Shown: piece after piece, positions 59,401-64,000 of the stretch
How the letters are laid out: each line of letters begins with the position of its first letter
How positions within the stretch are numbered: the stretch's first letter is position 1
Source of the DNA: Brachypterus glaber
Lineage: Eukaryota; Arthropoda; Insecta; Coleoptera; Kateretidae
Direction: 5' to 3'
Length of the DNA: 64,000 nt
NCBI GenBank assembly: GCA_958510825.1
Contig: OY294044.1
Location: forward strand, 46,216,626 to 46,280,625
Notes under the pieces: model-generated
Told to the model about the DNA's origin: nothing
What the model saw: only the letters and a program-made list of their open reading frames with translations
Database searches by the model: none
Program-made: the position numbers and the translations under genes

Positions 59401-61555
59401 CTGAGGAGACATTAGCCGCCCTAAGGCCGCATACGACGGGCCAATCAATGTTGGAAAAACTGCATTGGTCCTACATTGGCTGCCCGAAGGCCGCTTTAAA
59501 ACCAACGATAAATTTTTAAACTTTTAAGTTGAAAATTTATCATTGGCCTTAGGTTGGTCAACGTACGTTTGACCATACGACTGCGGCCTTAGATTGACCA
59601 ATGTACGTATTAACGATCGAAATTGAAAAATATATCGTTAGCTTTAAAGGGGTTATTAAAGAACATACCGCTTTTTTTTTAATTTTGTGTGCATGTGTTA
59701 TTGATTAATTATAACGAATCAAGGAGAAATCTGGTAAGGTTAACAACATAGCTTGTTGTTGGTACCCGAAACAAAGCTTAGATTTTAAGGATCTGGAATT
59801 CATAACAGTTTGTCTTAAGACAATTGTTGTCCTTACCATATTTCTCATTGCAGCAACCAGGAAAACAATAGTCGTACTGTATTTAACTATTCATCTGCAG
59901 ATGAACTATGGTTCTTTATTTTTCAGCTTGTTTATCTAACTGAAATTTTAGTTACTGCATATTTTTTCACATTAGGAGTTATGGCAATTGCTTTAAAGCT
60001 CTATAATCATTGATAATTTATCAAACAGAATTATATACTTTAGTATATATACTATACTATATTTACAAGATATATTTTGTAAATATTATTACAAGATATA
60101 TATTGTAAATATTTTCCACAGTTGTAAAAACAATTTACGCATTGTCATTATATTGCAATTTTAGATATTGTTGGTGGAACTTTTTTTGTTGTTTTTGAAA
60201 TATGTAATACATTAATGGCGAAATATTTTTTTCCTATTTTTTATATGAAAATGACATTTAGCACACTCTTTTGTTCTTTAGAAAACGCCTTATATCGCAC
60301 TTGTTTGCTATTTTCATATCACCCTAGTTTGATATTTATGTATATAGGTTTGCCTAATTTTGTTTAGATATTTATGTTGTAAATTCTCAGAATTTTACTC
60401 ACCTCGTTTTATATACAATTTTCCACCTTTGGTTACAGACTTTTTTGATGTCTTTTATGTTTTTCAATCCAAATATTTTTGTTTTTCATGTCAAAAATAA
60501 AAACTATAGTTATAACCTTACTATTTTGACCCAACTTAATATGTTTTAATAATGTCTGGATTTTATAAAAATTACTTAATTTGTGACTTTTTTTAAAATT
60601 TTATAAATAATATTTATAATTTTATAAAAAAACATCAATATTTCCTCATGAAATGTAAAACATTGTAGAATTTTACAATCTTATGTGGTAGCATATCCAC
60701 AGAAATCAAATTTAATTAGTAAACTGTCAAATTTTCCTTAATTTAAAAGATGCTGGAGGTTAGGCAACCCATTAAACAGTGCTTAGCTTCCAATATATGG
60801 TATTAAATATAAAACCAAGAAAACTAAAGGTAAATAAAAAACATATTTCCTGTTGACATACATATATAAATTTGTATGCTATTTTGTGTTTGGATTTTCT
60901 CAAAAATTGGCGGAATAAGTAATAATAATAAGAAAATATTAAATTGAGAATTATTAAAGTTTAAACTTTATATTTTTTCGGGATCGTAGGAAAAATAGTG
61001 TACATAACTCGTTGCAAAGTGTATTTCTTATACTCGTGGGGTTTCCTCACTCTCCTGATGGCTCGTTAGTAAACCTTCCCACTCGCCTGAAATATGTCAC
61101 TTTCCACACTAGTTATGTAATATACTATTTGTGAACAAGAATTTTCACGTATAATAATTTGATGATGAACTAAAAGAATATTTCTAATACAAATATATAA
61201 CAAAGTGCGCTTCAGTCTTGCCTTTAACTCAACCTGATGTAAGGAACTATGTATTTTTTACAGTAGGTATTTTCAATTATGACTCATTTTTTACCATTTC
61301 TCTTAGAAAAAAAGAAGTTTGATGGCTTCATCCACAGCTCCACCGCAACGGCGTCCAAAATCAAACGGAGTCAATGATCCAGCCACAATATCCTTAGTGG
61401 TGGACAATTGCCAAAGGTTGCCCGGACCAGAGCGTGCTTGGCAAAGAGACTCTGACATCCGACAAAGGAGGTTGGAAGATTTGGGAGGGGGAGTTCAGCC
61501 GGTTCCTAGATATCTCCCTGGGTATACAGGAGATGTATCACATTTGATTGTTTAA
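32924..61555 (+). CDS. Nmdar1: NMDA receptor subunit 1 (ionotropic glutamate receptor), 13 coding exons, 951 aa
   Basis: Obligatory glycine-binding subunit of NMDA-type glutamate receptors, a Ca2+-permeable cation channel of neuronal membranes. Exons: 32924-33061, 35036-35158, 35249-35377, 37085-37380, 38737-38910, 40289-40559, 42094-42307, 43874-44166, 45083-45466, 45716-45873, 56332-56504, 58311-58564, 61307-61555. All junctions are GT-AG and phases close. Domains: signal peptide 1-18; amino-terminal domain to about 380; ligand-binding S1 about 390-545 with P518, T520 and R525; M1 561-581; re-entrant pore loop with N619; M3 632-652 and gate SYTANLAAF 649-657; S2 with S690 and D734; M4 818-841; a basic cytoplasmic tail ending DVSHLIV. 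The S690-D734 spacing equals that of the vertebrate glycine-site pair. Length is close to the fly protein (~997). No frame-breaking change was found, so it should be functional. Intron 10 carries an antisense errantivirus. Confidence 0.95.
33069..33099. repeat. (TAT)n microsatellite beside the exon 1 donor
   Basis: About nine TAT units then poly-T, beginning about seven bases inside intron 1. Confidence 0.9.
33100..35035 (+). other. Nmdar1 intron 1 interior
   Basis: It contains degenerate 'gacgtcttttgacgtc'-type inverted units (33450-33600 and 34060-34145) and copies of 'cgcctgcggcgctagag' (about 34497, 34635 and 34742) shared with 14990-15240. No other exon is seen. Confidence 0.5.
35036..35158 (+). 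CDS. Nmdar1: Nmdar1 coding exon 2
   Basis: 41 codons, phase 0 at both ends. Acceptor TTTTTTAG, donor GTAAGA. Amino-terminal domain, including [13 protein letters not shown]. Confidence 0.93.
35249..35377 (+). CDS. Nmdar1: Nmdar1 coding exon 3
   Basis: 43 codons, phase 0 at both ends, after a 90-base intron. It encodes the conserved VSHP ... [14 protein letters not shown] stretch of the amino-terminal domain. Confidence 0.93.
35590..35675. repeat. (CTGT)n microsatellite of the GACA-linked family
   Basis: CTGT units broken by CGGT. It is preceded by 'catgttaaaaaaattg' and followed by 'gaacacgataactc', the inverse of the 'gagttatcgtgttc' motif seen at other loci. Confidence 0.85.
36060..36640. 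repeat. 99-bp minisatellite, about 5.5 copies, open on both strands
   Basis: The unit runs from 'gtgttatggcaaacaaatac' to 'ccatacggatgcctaaaa'. Copies at 36242 and 36341 are exactly 99 bases apart; outer copies diverge. Because 99 is a multiple of three, it stays open for 203 codons on the plus strand and 188 on the minus strand. It lies within Nmdar1 intron 3 and has no splice signals fitting the receptor, so I treat it as non-coding. Confidence 0.9.
37085..37380 (+). CDS. Nmdar1: Nmdar1 coding exon 4
   Basis: 296 bases, phase 0 in and 2 out; donor GTAAGT. It encodes amino-terminal domain residues 131-228, including [15 protein letters not shown]. Confidence 0.94.
37400..38170 (+). repeat. 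Degenerate palindromic repeats in Nmdar1 intron 4
   Basis: Several short inverted copies of 'cttctaagaacattcttaac' and related 'aagaatattcttag' units lie between 37420 and 38160. It is probably a decayed foldback element. Confidence 0.5.
38391..38539. mobile_element. PIF/Harbinger-like MITE (149 bp), TTA target
   Basis: TTA at 38388-38390 and 38540-38542. Inverted ends GGGCCACTTGCACCA and, in reverse complement, GGACCACTTGCACCA. A three-base TTA duplication and G-rich termini fit PIF/Harbinger. Confidence 0.8.
38737..38910 (+). CDS. Nmdar1: Nmdar1 coding exon 5
   Basis: 174 bases, phase 2 in and out; donor GTAAGA. Amino-terminal domain, including [11 protein letters not shown]. Confidence 0.93.
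39223..40185. mobile_element. Foldback element (~0.96 kb) in Nmdar1 intron 5
   Basis: Left-arm blocks 'atccccctataactttt' and 'gtatatttatttttacatat' recur inverted at the right (40130-40150 and 39990-40010), as does 'ttcggtttcgccg' against 'cggcgaaaccgga'. No coding capacity; it ends about 100 bases before exon 6. Confidence 0.7.
40289..40559 (+). CDS. Nmdar1: Nmdar1 coding exon 6
   Basis: 271 bases, phase 2 in and 0 out. End of the amino-terminal domain and start of the linker to the ligand-binding domain; contains [10 protein letters not shown]. Confidence 0.93.
40960..41770. repeat. Repeat region with 'ggggctagttgtcgc' motif (Nmdar1 intron 6)
   Basis: 'ggggctagttgtcgca' occurs at about 41021, 41378 and 41401, with the related 'ggggcacgttgtcgcaattt' near 41725 and 'gtaagttgtcg' near 41039. 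The family was not recognised. Confidence 0.6.
42094..42307 (+). CDS. Nmdar1: Nmdar1 coding exon 7
   Basis: 214 bases, phase 0 in and 1 out. Start of ligand-binding segment S1 ([13 protein letters not shown] ... EIPCPHFN). The chosen donor is GTAATT at 42308. An alternative GTTTAG at 42317, also phase 1, would add three codons; the region is variable among insects, so this junction is the least certain in the gene. Confidence 0.85.
42407..43283. mobile_element. Tc1/mariner-type MITE (877 bp), TA target
   Basis: TA at 42405-42406 and 43284-43285. Inverted ends CCCTAGTAGAAAT and, in reverse complement, CCCTGGTAGAAAA. The interior is rich in 'aacgttaga' units. It is inserted into a 'tctttaagaaacctag' palindromic sequence whose uninterrupted relative lies at 43400-43500. 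Confidence 0.75.
43874..44166 (+). CDS. Nmdar1: Nmdar1 coding exon 8 (S1, glycine-binding)
   Basis: 293 bases, phase 1 in and 0 out; donor GTAAAA. Contains [10 protein letters not shown] and [14 protein letters not shown], with glycine-contact residues P518, T520 and R525. Strong match to NMDAR1 of other animals. Confidence 0.96.
44170..44760. repeat. Inverted-repeat element in Nmdar1 intron 8, related to 62200-63180
   Basis: The outer blocks 'tacggaaaaattcccatttg' and 'gggaatttttccgtaa' face each other, as do 'tttttgtgtacgcc' and 'gtgtacacaaaaat'. The copy at 62200-63180 shares 'aaacggttgagattt' and 'ttgcaaaataaaaaattaa'. The 72-codon frame inside is not gene-like. Confidence 0.7.
45083..45466 (+). 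CDS. Nmdar1: Nmdar1 coding exon 9 (M1-pore-M3)
   Basis: 128 codons, phase 0 at both ends. Contains M1 (561-581), the pore loop with asparagine N619 (LLNSGIGEG) that sets Ca2+ permeability and Mg2+ block, M3, and the SYTANLAAF gate. The most conserved exon of the gene. Confidence 0.97.
45716..45873 (+). CDS. Nmdar1: Nmdar1 coding exon 10 (S2)
   Basis: 158 bases, phase 0 in and 2 out; the donor GTAAAT overlaps an apparent GGG TAA. Contains S690 of the glycine site and the [12 protein letters not shown] stretch. Confidence 0.95.
46025..46118. repeat. Near-perfect ~92-bp hairpin
   Basis: 'gtgctacacgttccagccaa' to 'aatactgtatttgt' is followed by a ten-base loop and the inverse arm. A looser relative lies at 46210-46300 ('cggccaagtaaatattgtat'). 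It looks like a short palindromic MITE. Confidence 0.75.
46660..46797. mobile_element. Palindromic MITE, 'tacccagtata' ends
   Basis: Inverted ends 'tacccagtatagac' and (reverse complement) 'tacccagtatacaa', with inner facing blocks 'aatgtccgctt'. Confidence 0.7.
46905..47415. mobile_element. Probable MITE with C-rich arms, 'tattacataacgc' ends
   Basis: The left end 'atatattacataacgcagtt' and left C-rich block ('cacccccctcccctagggtg') face right-end 'ctagacgcgttacttaatat' and 'ctccctcccccctgtcac'. The arms are degenerate. Confidence 0.5.
47418..47477. repeat. (TA)n tract, errantivirus target site
   Basis: A TA dinucleotide run ending exactly at the left edge of the errantivirus. Its last four bases, TATA (47474-47477), are duplicated at 55562-55565. 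Confidence 0.9.
47478..47707 (-). repeat. 3' LTR of the errantivirus (230 bp)
   Basis: Same length as, and no difference seen from, the copy at 55332-55561. On the minus strand it starts AGTTAC and ends GTAATT, and has AATAAA motifs in its distal half that could serve as poly(A) signal. A TATA-like 'tttatataat' lies about 45 bases from its start. Confidence 0.95.
47708..47718 (-). other. Polypurine tract
   Basis: GAGGAGGGAGG on the minus strand directly abuts the 3' LTR; it primes plus-strand DNA synthesis. Its first bases overlap the env stop codon. Confidence 0.9.
47717..49385 (-). CDS. env: env: baculovirus F-like envelope fusion glycoprotein (second exon)
   Basis: 555 codons are open but lack an in-frame ATG near the 5' edge; the start comes by splicing. 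A splice acceptor (TTATCTATTCCAG) ends at 49386, so coding resumes at 49385. A furin-type site RNKR (residues 104-107 counted from 49384) is followed by a Gly-rich fusion-peptide region with TGNLD, the signature shared by errantivirus Env and baculovirus F proteins. Multiple N-glycosylation sequons and cysteines follow, then a transmembrane segment (about 499-520) and a short Pro/Glu-rich cytoplasmic tail. In this family the protein mediates membrane fusion and cell-to-cell spread. No stop or frameshift is seen. It overlaps the end of pol by 41 bases, and its stop overlaps the polypurine tract. Confidence 0.93.
49345..53976 (-). CDS. pol: pol: protease, reverse transcriptase, RNase H, macrodomain, integrase
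   Basis: 1,543 codons from the first in-frame TTG; it is made by -1 frameshift from gag. Residue numbers count from 53976. Protease DSG 33-35 and LGLD 103-106; reverse transcriptase about 300-480 with MPFGL and catalytic FLDD 446-449; RNase H about 590-705 with D596, E635/E637 and D662; an unassigned linker to 822; macrodomain 824-964; a second linker; integrase zinc finger H1188/H1194/C1224/C1227; integrase core D1257, D1310, E1346 (35 residues between the last two); a Lys-rich C-terminal tail. All catalytic residues are present. The PR-RT-RH-IN order is normal for Ty3/gypsy; the macrodomain is the unusual part. Confidence 0.96.
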   Translation of the reverse strand: MSLGKIDIMSLTNEKSQLCYIIYPDLNLKVLLDSGSTKSFVKHDIANKFFSRNIIHDPFLISSAHGTSLEKYSTKIPCGKLFKNNINLKFHMFNFHKQFDCLLGLDNLKKLNAIVDLHNDVLITPSRRIKIHYLELSSGADSIVVPAKTEQIIKINIKNVKNGDVIIPHMKAGDLEIIESVASVKDFSTYCSIVNPTDRDISAKIYPITVQMFDEYEHHTASNFNNINTYCDNSPIDLSKIKINHMNAEEKQAILNLLNEYSDIFHSEGKPLTFTHKIKHKIVTKDEIPVYTKSYRFPNVHKQEVDKQIKKMLQQKIIRPSYSPWSSPIWVVPKKSAPFAERKWRIVVDYRKLNEKTIDDRYPLPNITDLLDKLGRCLYFSTMDLASGYHQLEMAREDIQKTAFSTENGHYEFLRMPFGLKTAPATFQRVMDNLLRGILNKKCCVFLDDIICFSTSLQEHINNLKEIFDRLRSANLKLQVDKCEFLQKEVAFLGHIVTPQGVKPNPEKIKAVQNYPIPKTTRQIKAFLGLLGYYRKFIKDFAKITKPMTICLKKNHKINIKDPEYVKCFNHCKNLLINQPILQYPDFNQPFILTCDSSSFALGSVLSQGKIGSDLPVAYASRTLNESECNLSTIERELLAIVWAVKYFRPYLYGRKFTIVSDHKPLQWLFSLKEPNSKLCRWRLYLEEYDYEIIYKKGVLNSNADALSRIVINPETDIPKNPDQLQNPTNEPPQIKKIGNATDLTYAQVLSNNYNKNTISNSPLQNNIKSRTSFKDKEVSDYDDNICESIPTYEINLNELSDAVYKNETLRQIIYNNLNIINNNVKIIDNDLFNCDENISLAHCVSQCFSMKKGIARNFREKFNCVNTLKAQNKPVGEVAYLKLPTRNIYYLITKKIFRDKPTYTTIISALISLKRLCLELQDFTVAMPKIGSGLDNLKWDIILNLIKIIFQNSKIKILIYNIDPPQKVEINVTNHENNKSAISSFIEEFCKELTNDEPDITDNINEPLLDYMQKFNDSFSANKDSDNMSIIVETGDLDDLEREENIKQAEQPTETDLNTVHSNAENPIIGVPIVTCPVNYGKNQIILSLVEFAPATPSIVILYKSKQRMLVQLSKNNFEQDVIKVMKEYIAPKIKYYVFFEDPIYEQFCAVLQTYFKNGQINLIRCTKYLTDVIGEVEIKEIIKNFHEGKTNHRGIEETEKRIKESYYFPNQRRVIQTYINNCEICQLTKYDRNPLKLKFNLTPTATRPFQILHMDSITLEKSKFLTIIDTFSKYSQAYKLSAASSIEVVNNLIKYFTHHSIPEQIVSDNGGEFNSGVLKELLELHKIKIHFISSQHPDSNSPVERFHSTLIEHIRLLNNQDIFKSEPIEIKINYAILAYNNTIHSTTKLKPSEIITGHLGTDSPFNLELNKQLMNNYIFNHKEETKILYQKINKDAQKTKEKIINKLNEKREEIPKNIPEKVFVKNKQKQSKTKNKFKKEKIKNINWKLKTAKIDPTHFNTIDKIHLSNIKRPRKNSNSKTQQDLSIPGCSHADEQRTSAT
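49386..49398 (-). promoter_or_regulatory. env splice acceptor
   Basis: On the minus strand TTATCTATTCCAG, a pyrimidine-rich tract ending in AG, lies inside the last codons of pol. It is the partner of the donor at 55157-55158. Confidence 0.8.
51085..51507 (-). other. TARG1/DarG-like macrodomain within Pol (residues 824-964)
   Basis: Seen: a DLFNC...SLAHCVSQ block, MKKGIA, GEVAYLK, YYLITKK, KPTY and [13 protein letters not shown], in the order and nearly the spacing of the human TARG1 (OARD1) macrodomain as I know it. The two residues needed for TARG1 catalysis, a lysine in LITKK and an aspartate in GLD, are here K895 and D936, 41 residues apart as in TARG1 (K84, D125). Known: TARG1 removes ADP-ribose from acidic residues and O-acetyl-ADP-ribose, and the related bacterial DarG removes it from DNA thymidine. 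Inferred: an active ADP-ribosyl hydrolase carried in the retroelement polyprotein, possibly countering host ADP-ribosylation. It could instead be a binding-only module. Confidence 0.88.
53973..55148 (-). CDS. gag: gag: errantivirus capsid/nucleocapsid polyprotein (391 aa)
   Basis: Start ATG at 55148 lies nine bases inside the env intron donor, so gag is translated from unspliced RNA. Residues 1-45 are acidic and Ser/Glu-rich, about 50-250 form the helical capsid-like region ([12 protein letters not shown] near its start), and about 255-370 are Asn/Gln/Arg/Pro-rich and basic. There is no CCHC zinc knuckle, which is normal for insect errantiviruses; the basic tail probably binds RNA. It forms the particle core. 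The stop TGA at 53973-53975 follows the slippery site by two codons. Confidence 0.93.
   Translation of the reverse strand: MSFSDCRFNFQNTLIDSESSSESETNSELELTIIETNNPIPEINNLNLNMANVLKADYLNMIPEFRGESELLPRFIDICEKLVNKFYNLNDPTDFQNEYLMSSILAKIKGDAATKISSCILNNWNDLKLALQNTYSDKRDVFSLQLEMTELKQGLKQSVFDFYNSILMLLNLQIAYLTVHHGNAQEVGTLTAYLRKYALRVLLRGLRDPIGSLMRTKNPEDLNSALNMLTNDFQLEINDQIIRNSYSQNPRQKPNFNNNRNFTQGRQQLPNIRQLQLTNYPQNFQPRPNGFNNNNTNTNFQNQPGPSSRNDVFRPNPNVRLPRPTPMSVSTRNTNMSHARQNFNNRNNSNNQIRTPNFQIEEVFNLHNAPKVEFPEENLNKNQDDSSFLEN
53982..53988 (-). promoter_or_regulatory. -1 ribosomal frameshift site TTTTTTA at the gag-pol junction
   Basis: On the minus strand the heptamer T TTT TTA is in register with gag codons TTT TTA, the X XXY YYZ pattern for simultaneous slippage. 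Moving back one base enters the pol frame, which is open from there to 49345. The gag stop follows after GAG AAT. A downstream RNA structure was not worked out. Confidence 0.85.
55149..55159 (-). promoter_or_regulatory. env splice donor just before the gag start codon
   Basis: On the minus strand CT|GTAAGTACCT: GT at 55158-55157, a strong consensus donor. The gag ATG (55148-55146) is inside the intron, so splicing removes gag and pol start sites and switches translation to env. Confidence 0.8.
55159..55190 (-). CDS. env: env leader exon (10 codons + 2 bases); also an upstream ORF for gag
   Basis: An ATG at 55190-55188 opens a frame that, unspliced, stops at TAA (55157-55155) seven bases before the gag ATG. 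Spliced at 55159 to 49385 the frame is maintained (32 + 1,669 bases = 567 codons with stop). Hydrophobic residues from both exons then form an N-terminal signal peptide, which Env otherwise lacks. The same short frame may reduce gag initiation on unspliced RNA. Confidence 0.78.
55318..55332 (-). other. Primer binding site, tRNA-Ser type
   Basis: On the minus strand TGGCGCAGTCGGCAG; its first T is the last base of the 5' LTR. From family knowledge, a TGGCGCAGTCGG site is used by the 17.6/297/Tom branch (tRNA-Ser), whereas gypsy itself uses tRNA-Lys. Confidence 0.85.
55332..55561 (-). repeat. 5' LTR of the errantivirus (230 bp)
   Basis: Promoter-bearing LTR at the upstream (minus-strand) end. 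No difference from the 3' LTR was seen on base-by-base reading. Target duplication TATA follows at 55562-55565. Confidence 0.95.
55797..55922. mobile_element. Partial MITE, GGGAACGTTCAAG family
   Basis: Same as the right part of 29068-29217: 'gtgttacgcccatgttaatg', a poly-G run, and 'cgttacgtaatacttgaacg' at the end. The left terminus is missing or diverged. Confidence 0.65.
56332..56504 (+). CDS. Nmdar1: Nmdar1 coding exon 11 (S2)
   Basis: 173 bases, phase 2 in and 1 out; donor GTAAGA. Contains AFIWDS with glycine-contact D734 and the [19 protein letters not shown] stretch. Confidence 0.95.
57616..57933. repeat. (GACGGACA)n array, about 40 units
   Basis: An eight-base unit with rare changes (GAAGGACA, GATGGACA). 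It lacks stops in every register, so it gives long spurious frames on both strands. Confidence 0.97.
58009..58110. repeat. (GACGGACA)n array, second block, about 12 units
   Basis: The same unit as the first block, separated from it by 75 bases of non-repetitive sequence (57934-58008). Confidence 0.97.
58311..58564 (+). CDS. Nmdar1: Nmdar1 coding exon 12 (M4 and proximal tail)
   Basis: 254 bases, phase 1 in and 0 out; donor GTAAAA. Encodes the end of S2, M4 (818-841, [14 protein letters not shown]) and the basic [10 protein letters not shown] membrane-proximal tail corresponding to the calmodulin-binding C0 region of vertebrate NR1. Confidence 0.95.
58745..59698. mobile_element. Foldback element (~0.95 kb), 'ttggcc'-rich core, copy 2 (intron 12)
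   Basis: The ends 'acaggcacacaaaattaaaa' and its near-exact inverse, and interior blocks 'aatccgaggtcagaattgac', 'gcattggtcctacattggc' and 'ccttaggttggtcaacgtac', are shared with 11302-12834. It lacks the second outer arm of the longer copy. The 106-codon frame inside resembles the minus-strand frame of copy 1, as expected from shared repeat sequence. Confidence 0.75.
60200..61140. repeat. Dispersed repeat (intron 12), partial relative of 5230-5870 and 7230-7500
   Basis: It shares 'ttctttagaaaacgccttat', 'agcatatccacagaaatc' and 'aaaatagtgtacataactcg' with the region around the 3.7-kb foldback. Sequence that is split there by foldback arms is almost contiguous here. Confidence 0.7.
61307..61555 (+). 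CDS. Nmdar1: Nmdar1 coding exon 13 (C-terminal tail)
   Basis: 83 codons including the stop TAA; acceptor TCTCTTAG at 61299-61306, phase 0. Arg/Pro-rich tail ending [11 protein letters not shown], close to the GYTSDVSHLVV end of fly Nmdar1. The hydrophobic final residues could be a class II PDZ ligand. Confidence 0.92.
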   Translation, partial: KKRSLMASSTAPPQRRPKSNGVNDPATISLVVDNCQRLPGPERAWQRDSDIRQRRLEDLGGGVQPVPRYLPGYTGDVSHLIV

Positions 61556-61624
61556 TTAGTTGGTACTTATTGCCAAGTTATTGGTAATCTATGGTAAAGA
61601 TTAACGTCACTGATTTTTTATTAT

Positions 61625-61630
61625 AATAAA
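61625..61630 (+). terminator. Candidate Nmdar1 poly(A) signal AATAAA
   Basis: First canonical AATAAA after the stop, about 70 bases downstream. A longer 3' UTR cannot be excluded. Confidence 0.5.
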
Positions 61631-61671
61631 AAATTGTTTGTCCTATTATAGCAGTACTGTTATTGCTCTTG

Positions 61672-62071
61672 TACCGGGTGTTCGAAAAGTCTTAGTATGG
61701 CCTAATATCTCTGGTATTAGTATAATTACAAAATTCAAATTTGGAGGATCAAATAGATACAAACAAACCAACTTTTTTGCCCAATAATAATTTTACTACC
61801 CCTTGTAAGGGGGACGCTAGGAATCTTCAATTAAAAACGGGTTAAATTTACACAAATTTATTAATTTTTTGAGATCTTTCAAAAGATGTGTAACTAGATA
61901 TGGGGTTTTATTTAAAATTCCAATGTTGCACCCTCTAACCCATCCTTACAAGGGTAGTAAAATTATTATTGGGCAACAGTTTGTACTTATCAGATCCTCG
62001 AAATTTGGATGTTGTAATTATAATAATACCAGAGATAATAGCCCATACTAACACTTTTCGGACCCTCGATA
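61672..62071. mobile_element. Palindromic Tc1/mariner-type MITE (400 bp)
   Basis: Ends TACCGGGTGTTCGAAAAGT and, in reverse complement, TATCGAGGGTCCGAAAAGT. Inner facing blocks include 'ttactaccccttgtaag' and 'cttacaagggtagtaaa'. A TA dinucleotide adjoins the right end. Confidence 0.7.
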
Positions 62072-62199
62072 TAACAGGTTTAATTTACATTAAAAGTTAA
62101 AATTTTGGAAGAGTAGTTAAATTTAACCTATTATTCAGAATTACTTTGTTTTCCAACAGAAAAAAAAAACCAAGTGGAAAATTAGGTATTTTTTTATTT

Positions 62200-63180
62200 T
62201 GCTATTAGTTGGCACACATGTGGTTTTTCACGAATATCTCCGTCAGATTTGCAGTTATGCAAAATAAACCTCTTATAAAATTTGTTGAGCATGACATTTT
62301 CTACAAAAAATATATCATAACCTTTTTTTGAAATCTCAACCGTTTTCGCGCTAGCGCTTTGTTAATTTACAGTACCCATGAAATAATTTAAACATGGTTA
62401 TTTGCAACATGCAATGATTTTCGCAAAAAAAAACAGATCGAATTTCTTAGACATAACCTTAATTGCAAATTTACAATGGTTAAAAAAAAATATGTATTAC
62501 TTCTGATTTTTTTAACAACGTTAATTTTAATACTTCGAGCGTTTTCATTACCTACCCTATCAAAAATAAAATTTTAACCATATAAAATCTCATAAAATCA
62601 GTTACACTAACCCACTAAAACGGACTAAAATTCCAAATTTTACGTGGTTTAACTCGGTTAGTGAAACCGGTTTTATGAGATCATGTGTTAAAAATTTTAT
62701 TATTGATAGGGTAGCAATAATTTTGCAAAAAGTGATTAAAAAATCAGACGTGATAGATATTTTTTTAGGCGTTACATGGTCATGTAAATATGCATTTATG
62801 TTTATCTAAGAAATTCGAAAGTGTTTTTTGCAAAATTCATTGCATTTTGCAATTAACCATGTTTTAACAATTTCATATAAATTAATAAAGCGCCAGCGGG
62901 AAACGGTTGAGATTTCCAAAAAATATACAAATGTTTTTTATAGAGACTTTTATGCTCGATAAATTTTATAATAAGTATTTTTCGCATAACTGCAAATCTG
63001 AAGGAGATATTCGCAAAAAACTACAAGTGTGTGACTAATTGCAAAATAAAAAATTAAACTCGCCTCACACACATGAGGACTTTTCAGCCAATTTTTATAA
63101 TGACAATGTAAAGGCGTACACAAAAATTTAGACAGGTCAGTTTTTTTCCTAACAAAATCCTAATATGACTGGACTACTTA
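62200..63180. repeat. Inverted-repeat element, relative of 44170-44760
   Basis: Left block 'gcacacatgtggtttttcac' to 'gcagttatgcaaaataa' faces right block 'tttttcgcataactgcaaat' to 'cacacatgaggac'. A second 'aaacggttgagatttcc' matches the intron 8 element. Confidence 0.65.
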
Positions 63181-64000
63181 GGTACATATACCTAAATTAT
63201 AAAAAAAAATAAGACAACTGATTAAATATTATGATTGTCGTTAAAACGATTAATATAAAATCATGCATGTGCAGATAGAGCACATGTGTCTTAAATGTTA
63301 TTCCTGTTATTATTAATATTGTTATTGTTTTTATTCGAGTTTTTGTTATAAACAATAAATAAAAAAAAGTGCACTGATTGGTTTTCATTTTTAACCTTGT
63401 TTTTGGCCTAAGAATTACCCAGTTCTGACAATTTTATTAACTCTTAAATCCGAGTTTAAATCTTAATCTTGAGAATATATAATATAATATATAATATATA
63501 ATCTAAATAGGTATATCTACTAGTAGATATACAAACTTGTATAAAATTCTCGATAAAATTGTTTTATTTTTTAAAAATAAATTATTTTAAATATTAAAGA
63601 TCAAACTTCGAATAATTTAAAGTGAGAATAATAATTTATTTATTTTATTATAGCTATTAAAATTTATTACCTATTTATATATGTATTTTTTTTAATTAAA
63701 ACATTAACATTAGTTTGTTTACTTTTTTAATATGCATTAATTTTATAAACATGTCACTGTTTTAATATTTTAAGTTTTAAACCTCTTTTAAACAAAAGGT
63801 ATTAAAACATTATTTTTTATTTTTAATTCTTCATTTTCCTAGAATTATAAATGCTTAAATGACCACAAGAAAAAAAATTATTTGTTATTTTTAAACAATC
63901 GTAAAAAAATTATTAAAAAATATTAAAAAGTAAAAAAGTTATCAAAAAAAAAATTTTCTATTTCATCTTTAGGGGCAAATGTCTCAGAGTAGGGGGGCCG
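63181..64000. other. Intergenic, no feature seen
   Basis: AT-rich, with a short 'ataatata' tandem at about 63475-63502. No gene or element recognised. Confidence 0.5.

Overview
The window is AT-rich insect nuclear DNA. It has GT-AG introns of 0.1-10 kb, an arthropod TATA plus TCAGT core promoter, an NMDA receptor subunit of insect type and an insect errantivirus. A beetle is my best guess but the sequence does not prove it. About two thirds of the window is non-coding and packed with foldback elements, MITEs and minisatellites. One 200-bp run of N (2494-2693) is an assembly gap.

Layout. Positions 1-20,500 hold no complete gene: an orphan promoter with a possible start exon (about 1025-1103), a 3.7-kb foldback element with nested insertions (3540-7210), a 273-bp tandem triplication (9696-10509), a 1.5-kb foldback (11302-12834), and a nested composite in which a piggyBac-type MITE and a Tc1/mariner-type element sit inside another foldback (about 16045-18770). 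Positions 20,537-26,493 hold a complete five-exon gene for a small secreted alanine-rich coiled-coil protein (264 aa), with promoter and poly(A) signal. Positions 26,500-32,900 are repeats only.

Positions 32,901-61,630 hold a complete Nmdar1 gene (13 coding exons, 951 aa). It encodes the glycine-binding subunit of the NMDA-type glutamate receptor, and the ligand-contact residues, the pore asparagine and the SYTANLAAF gate are all intact. Its introns carry several MITEs, a 99-bp minisatellite and expanded GACGGACA arrays.

Inside Nmdar1 intron 10, in antisense, lies a full-length 8,084-bp errantivirus (Ty3/gypsy group, 47,478-55,561). Its two 230-bp LTRs look identical, the target duplication is TATA, and gag, pol and env are all open. 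Gag and pol are joined by a TTTTTTA slippery site. Env is reached by a splice whose short leader exon supplies the start codon and the first part of a signal peptide. The most unusual feature is a TARG1/DarG-like macrodomain (ADP-ribose hydrolase fold) embedded in Pol between RNase H and integrase, with both expected catalytic residues at the expected spacing. I am not aware of this arrangement being described for errantiviruses.
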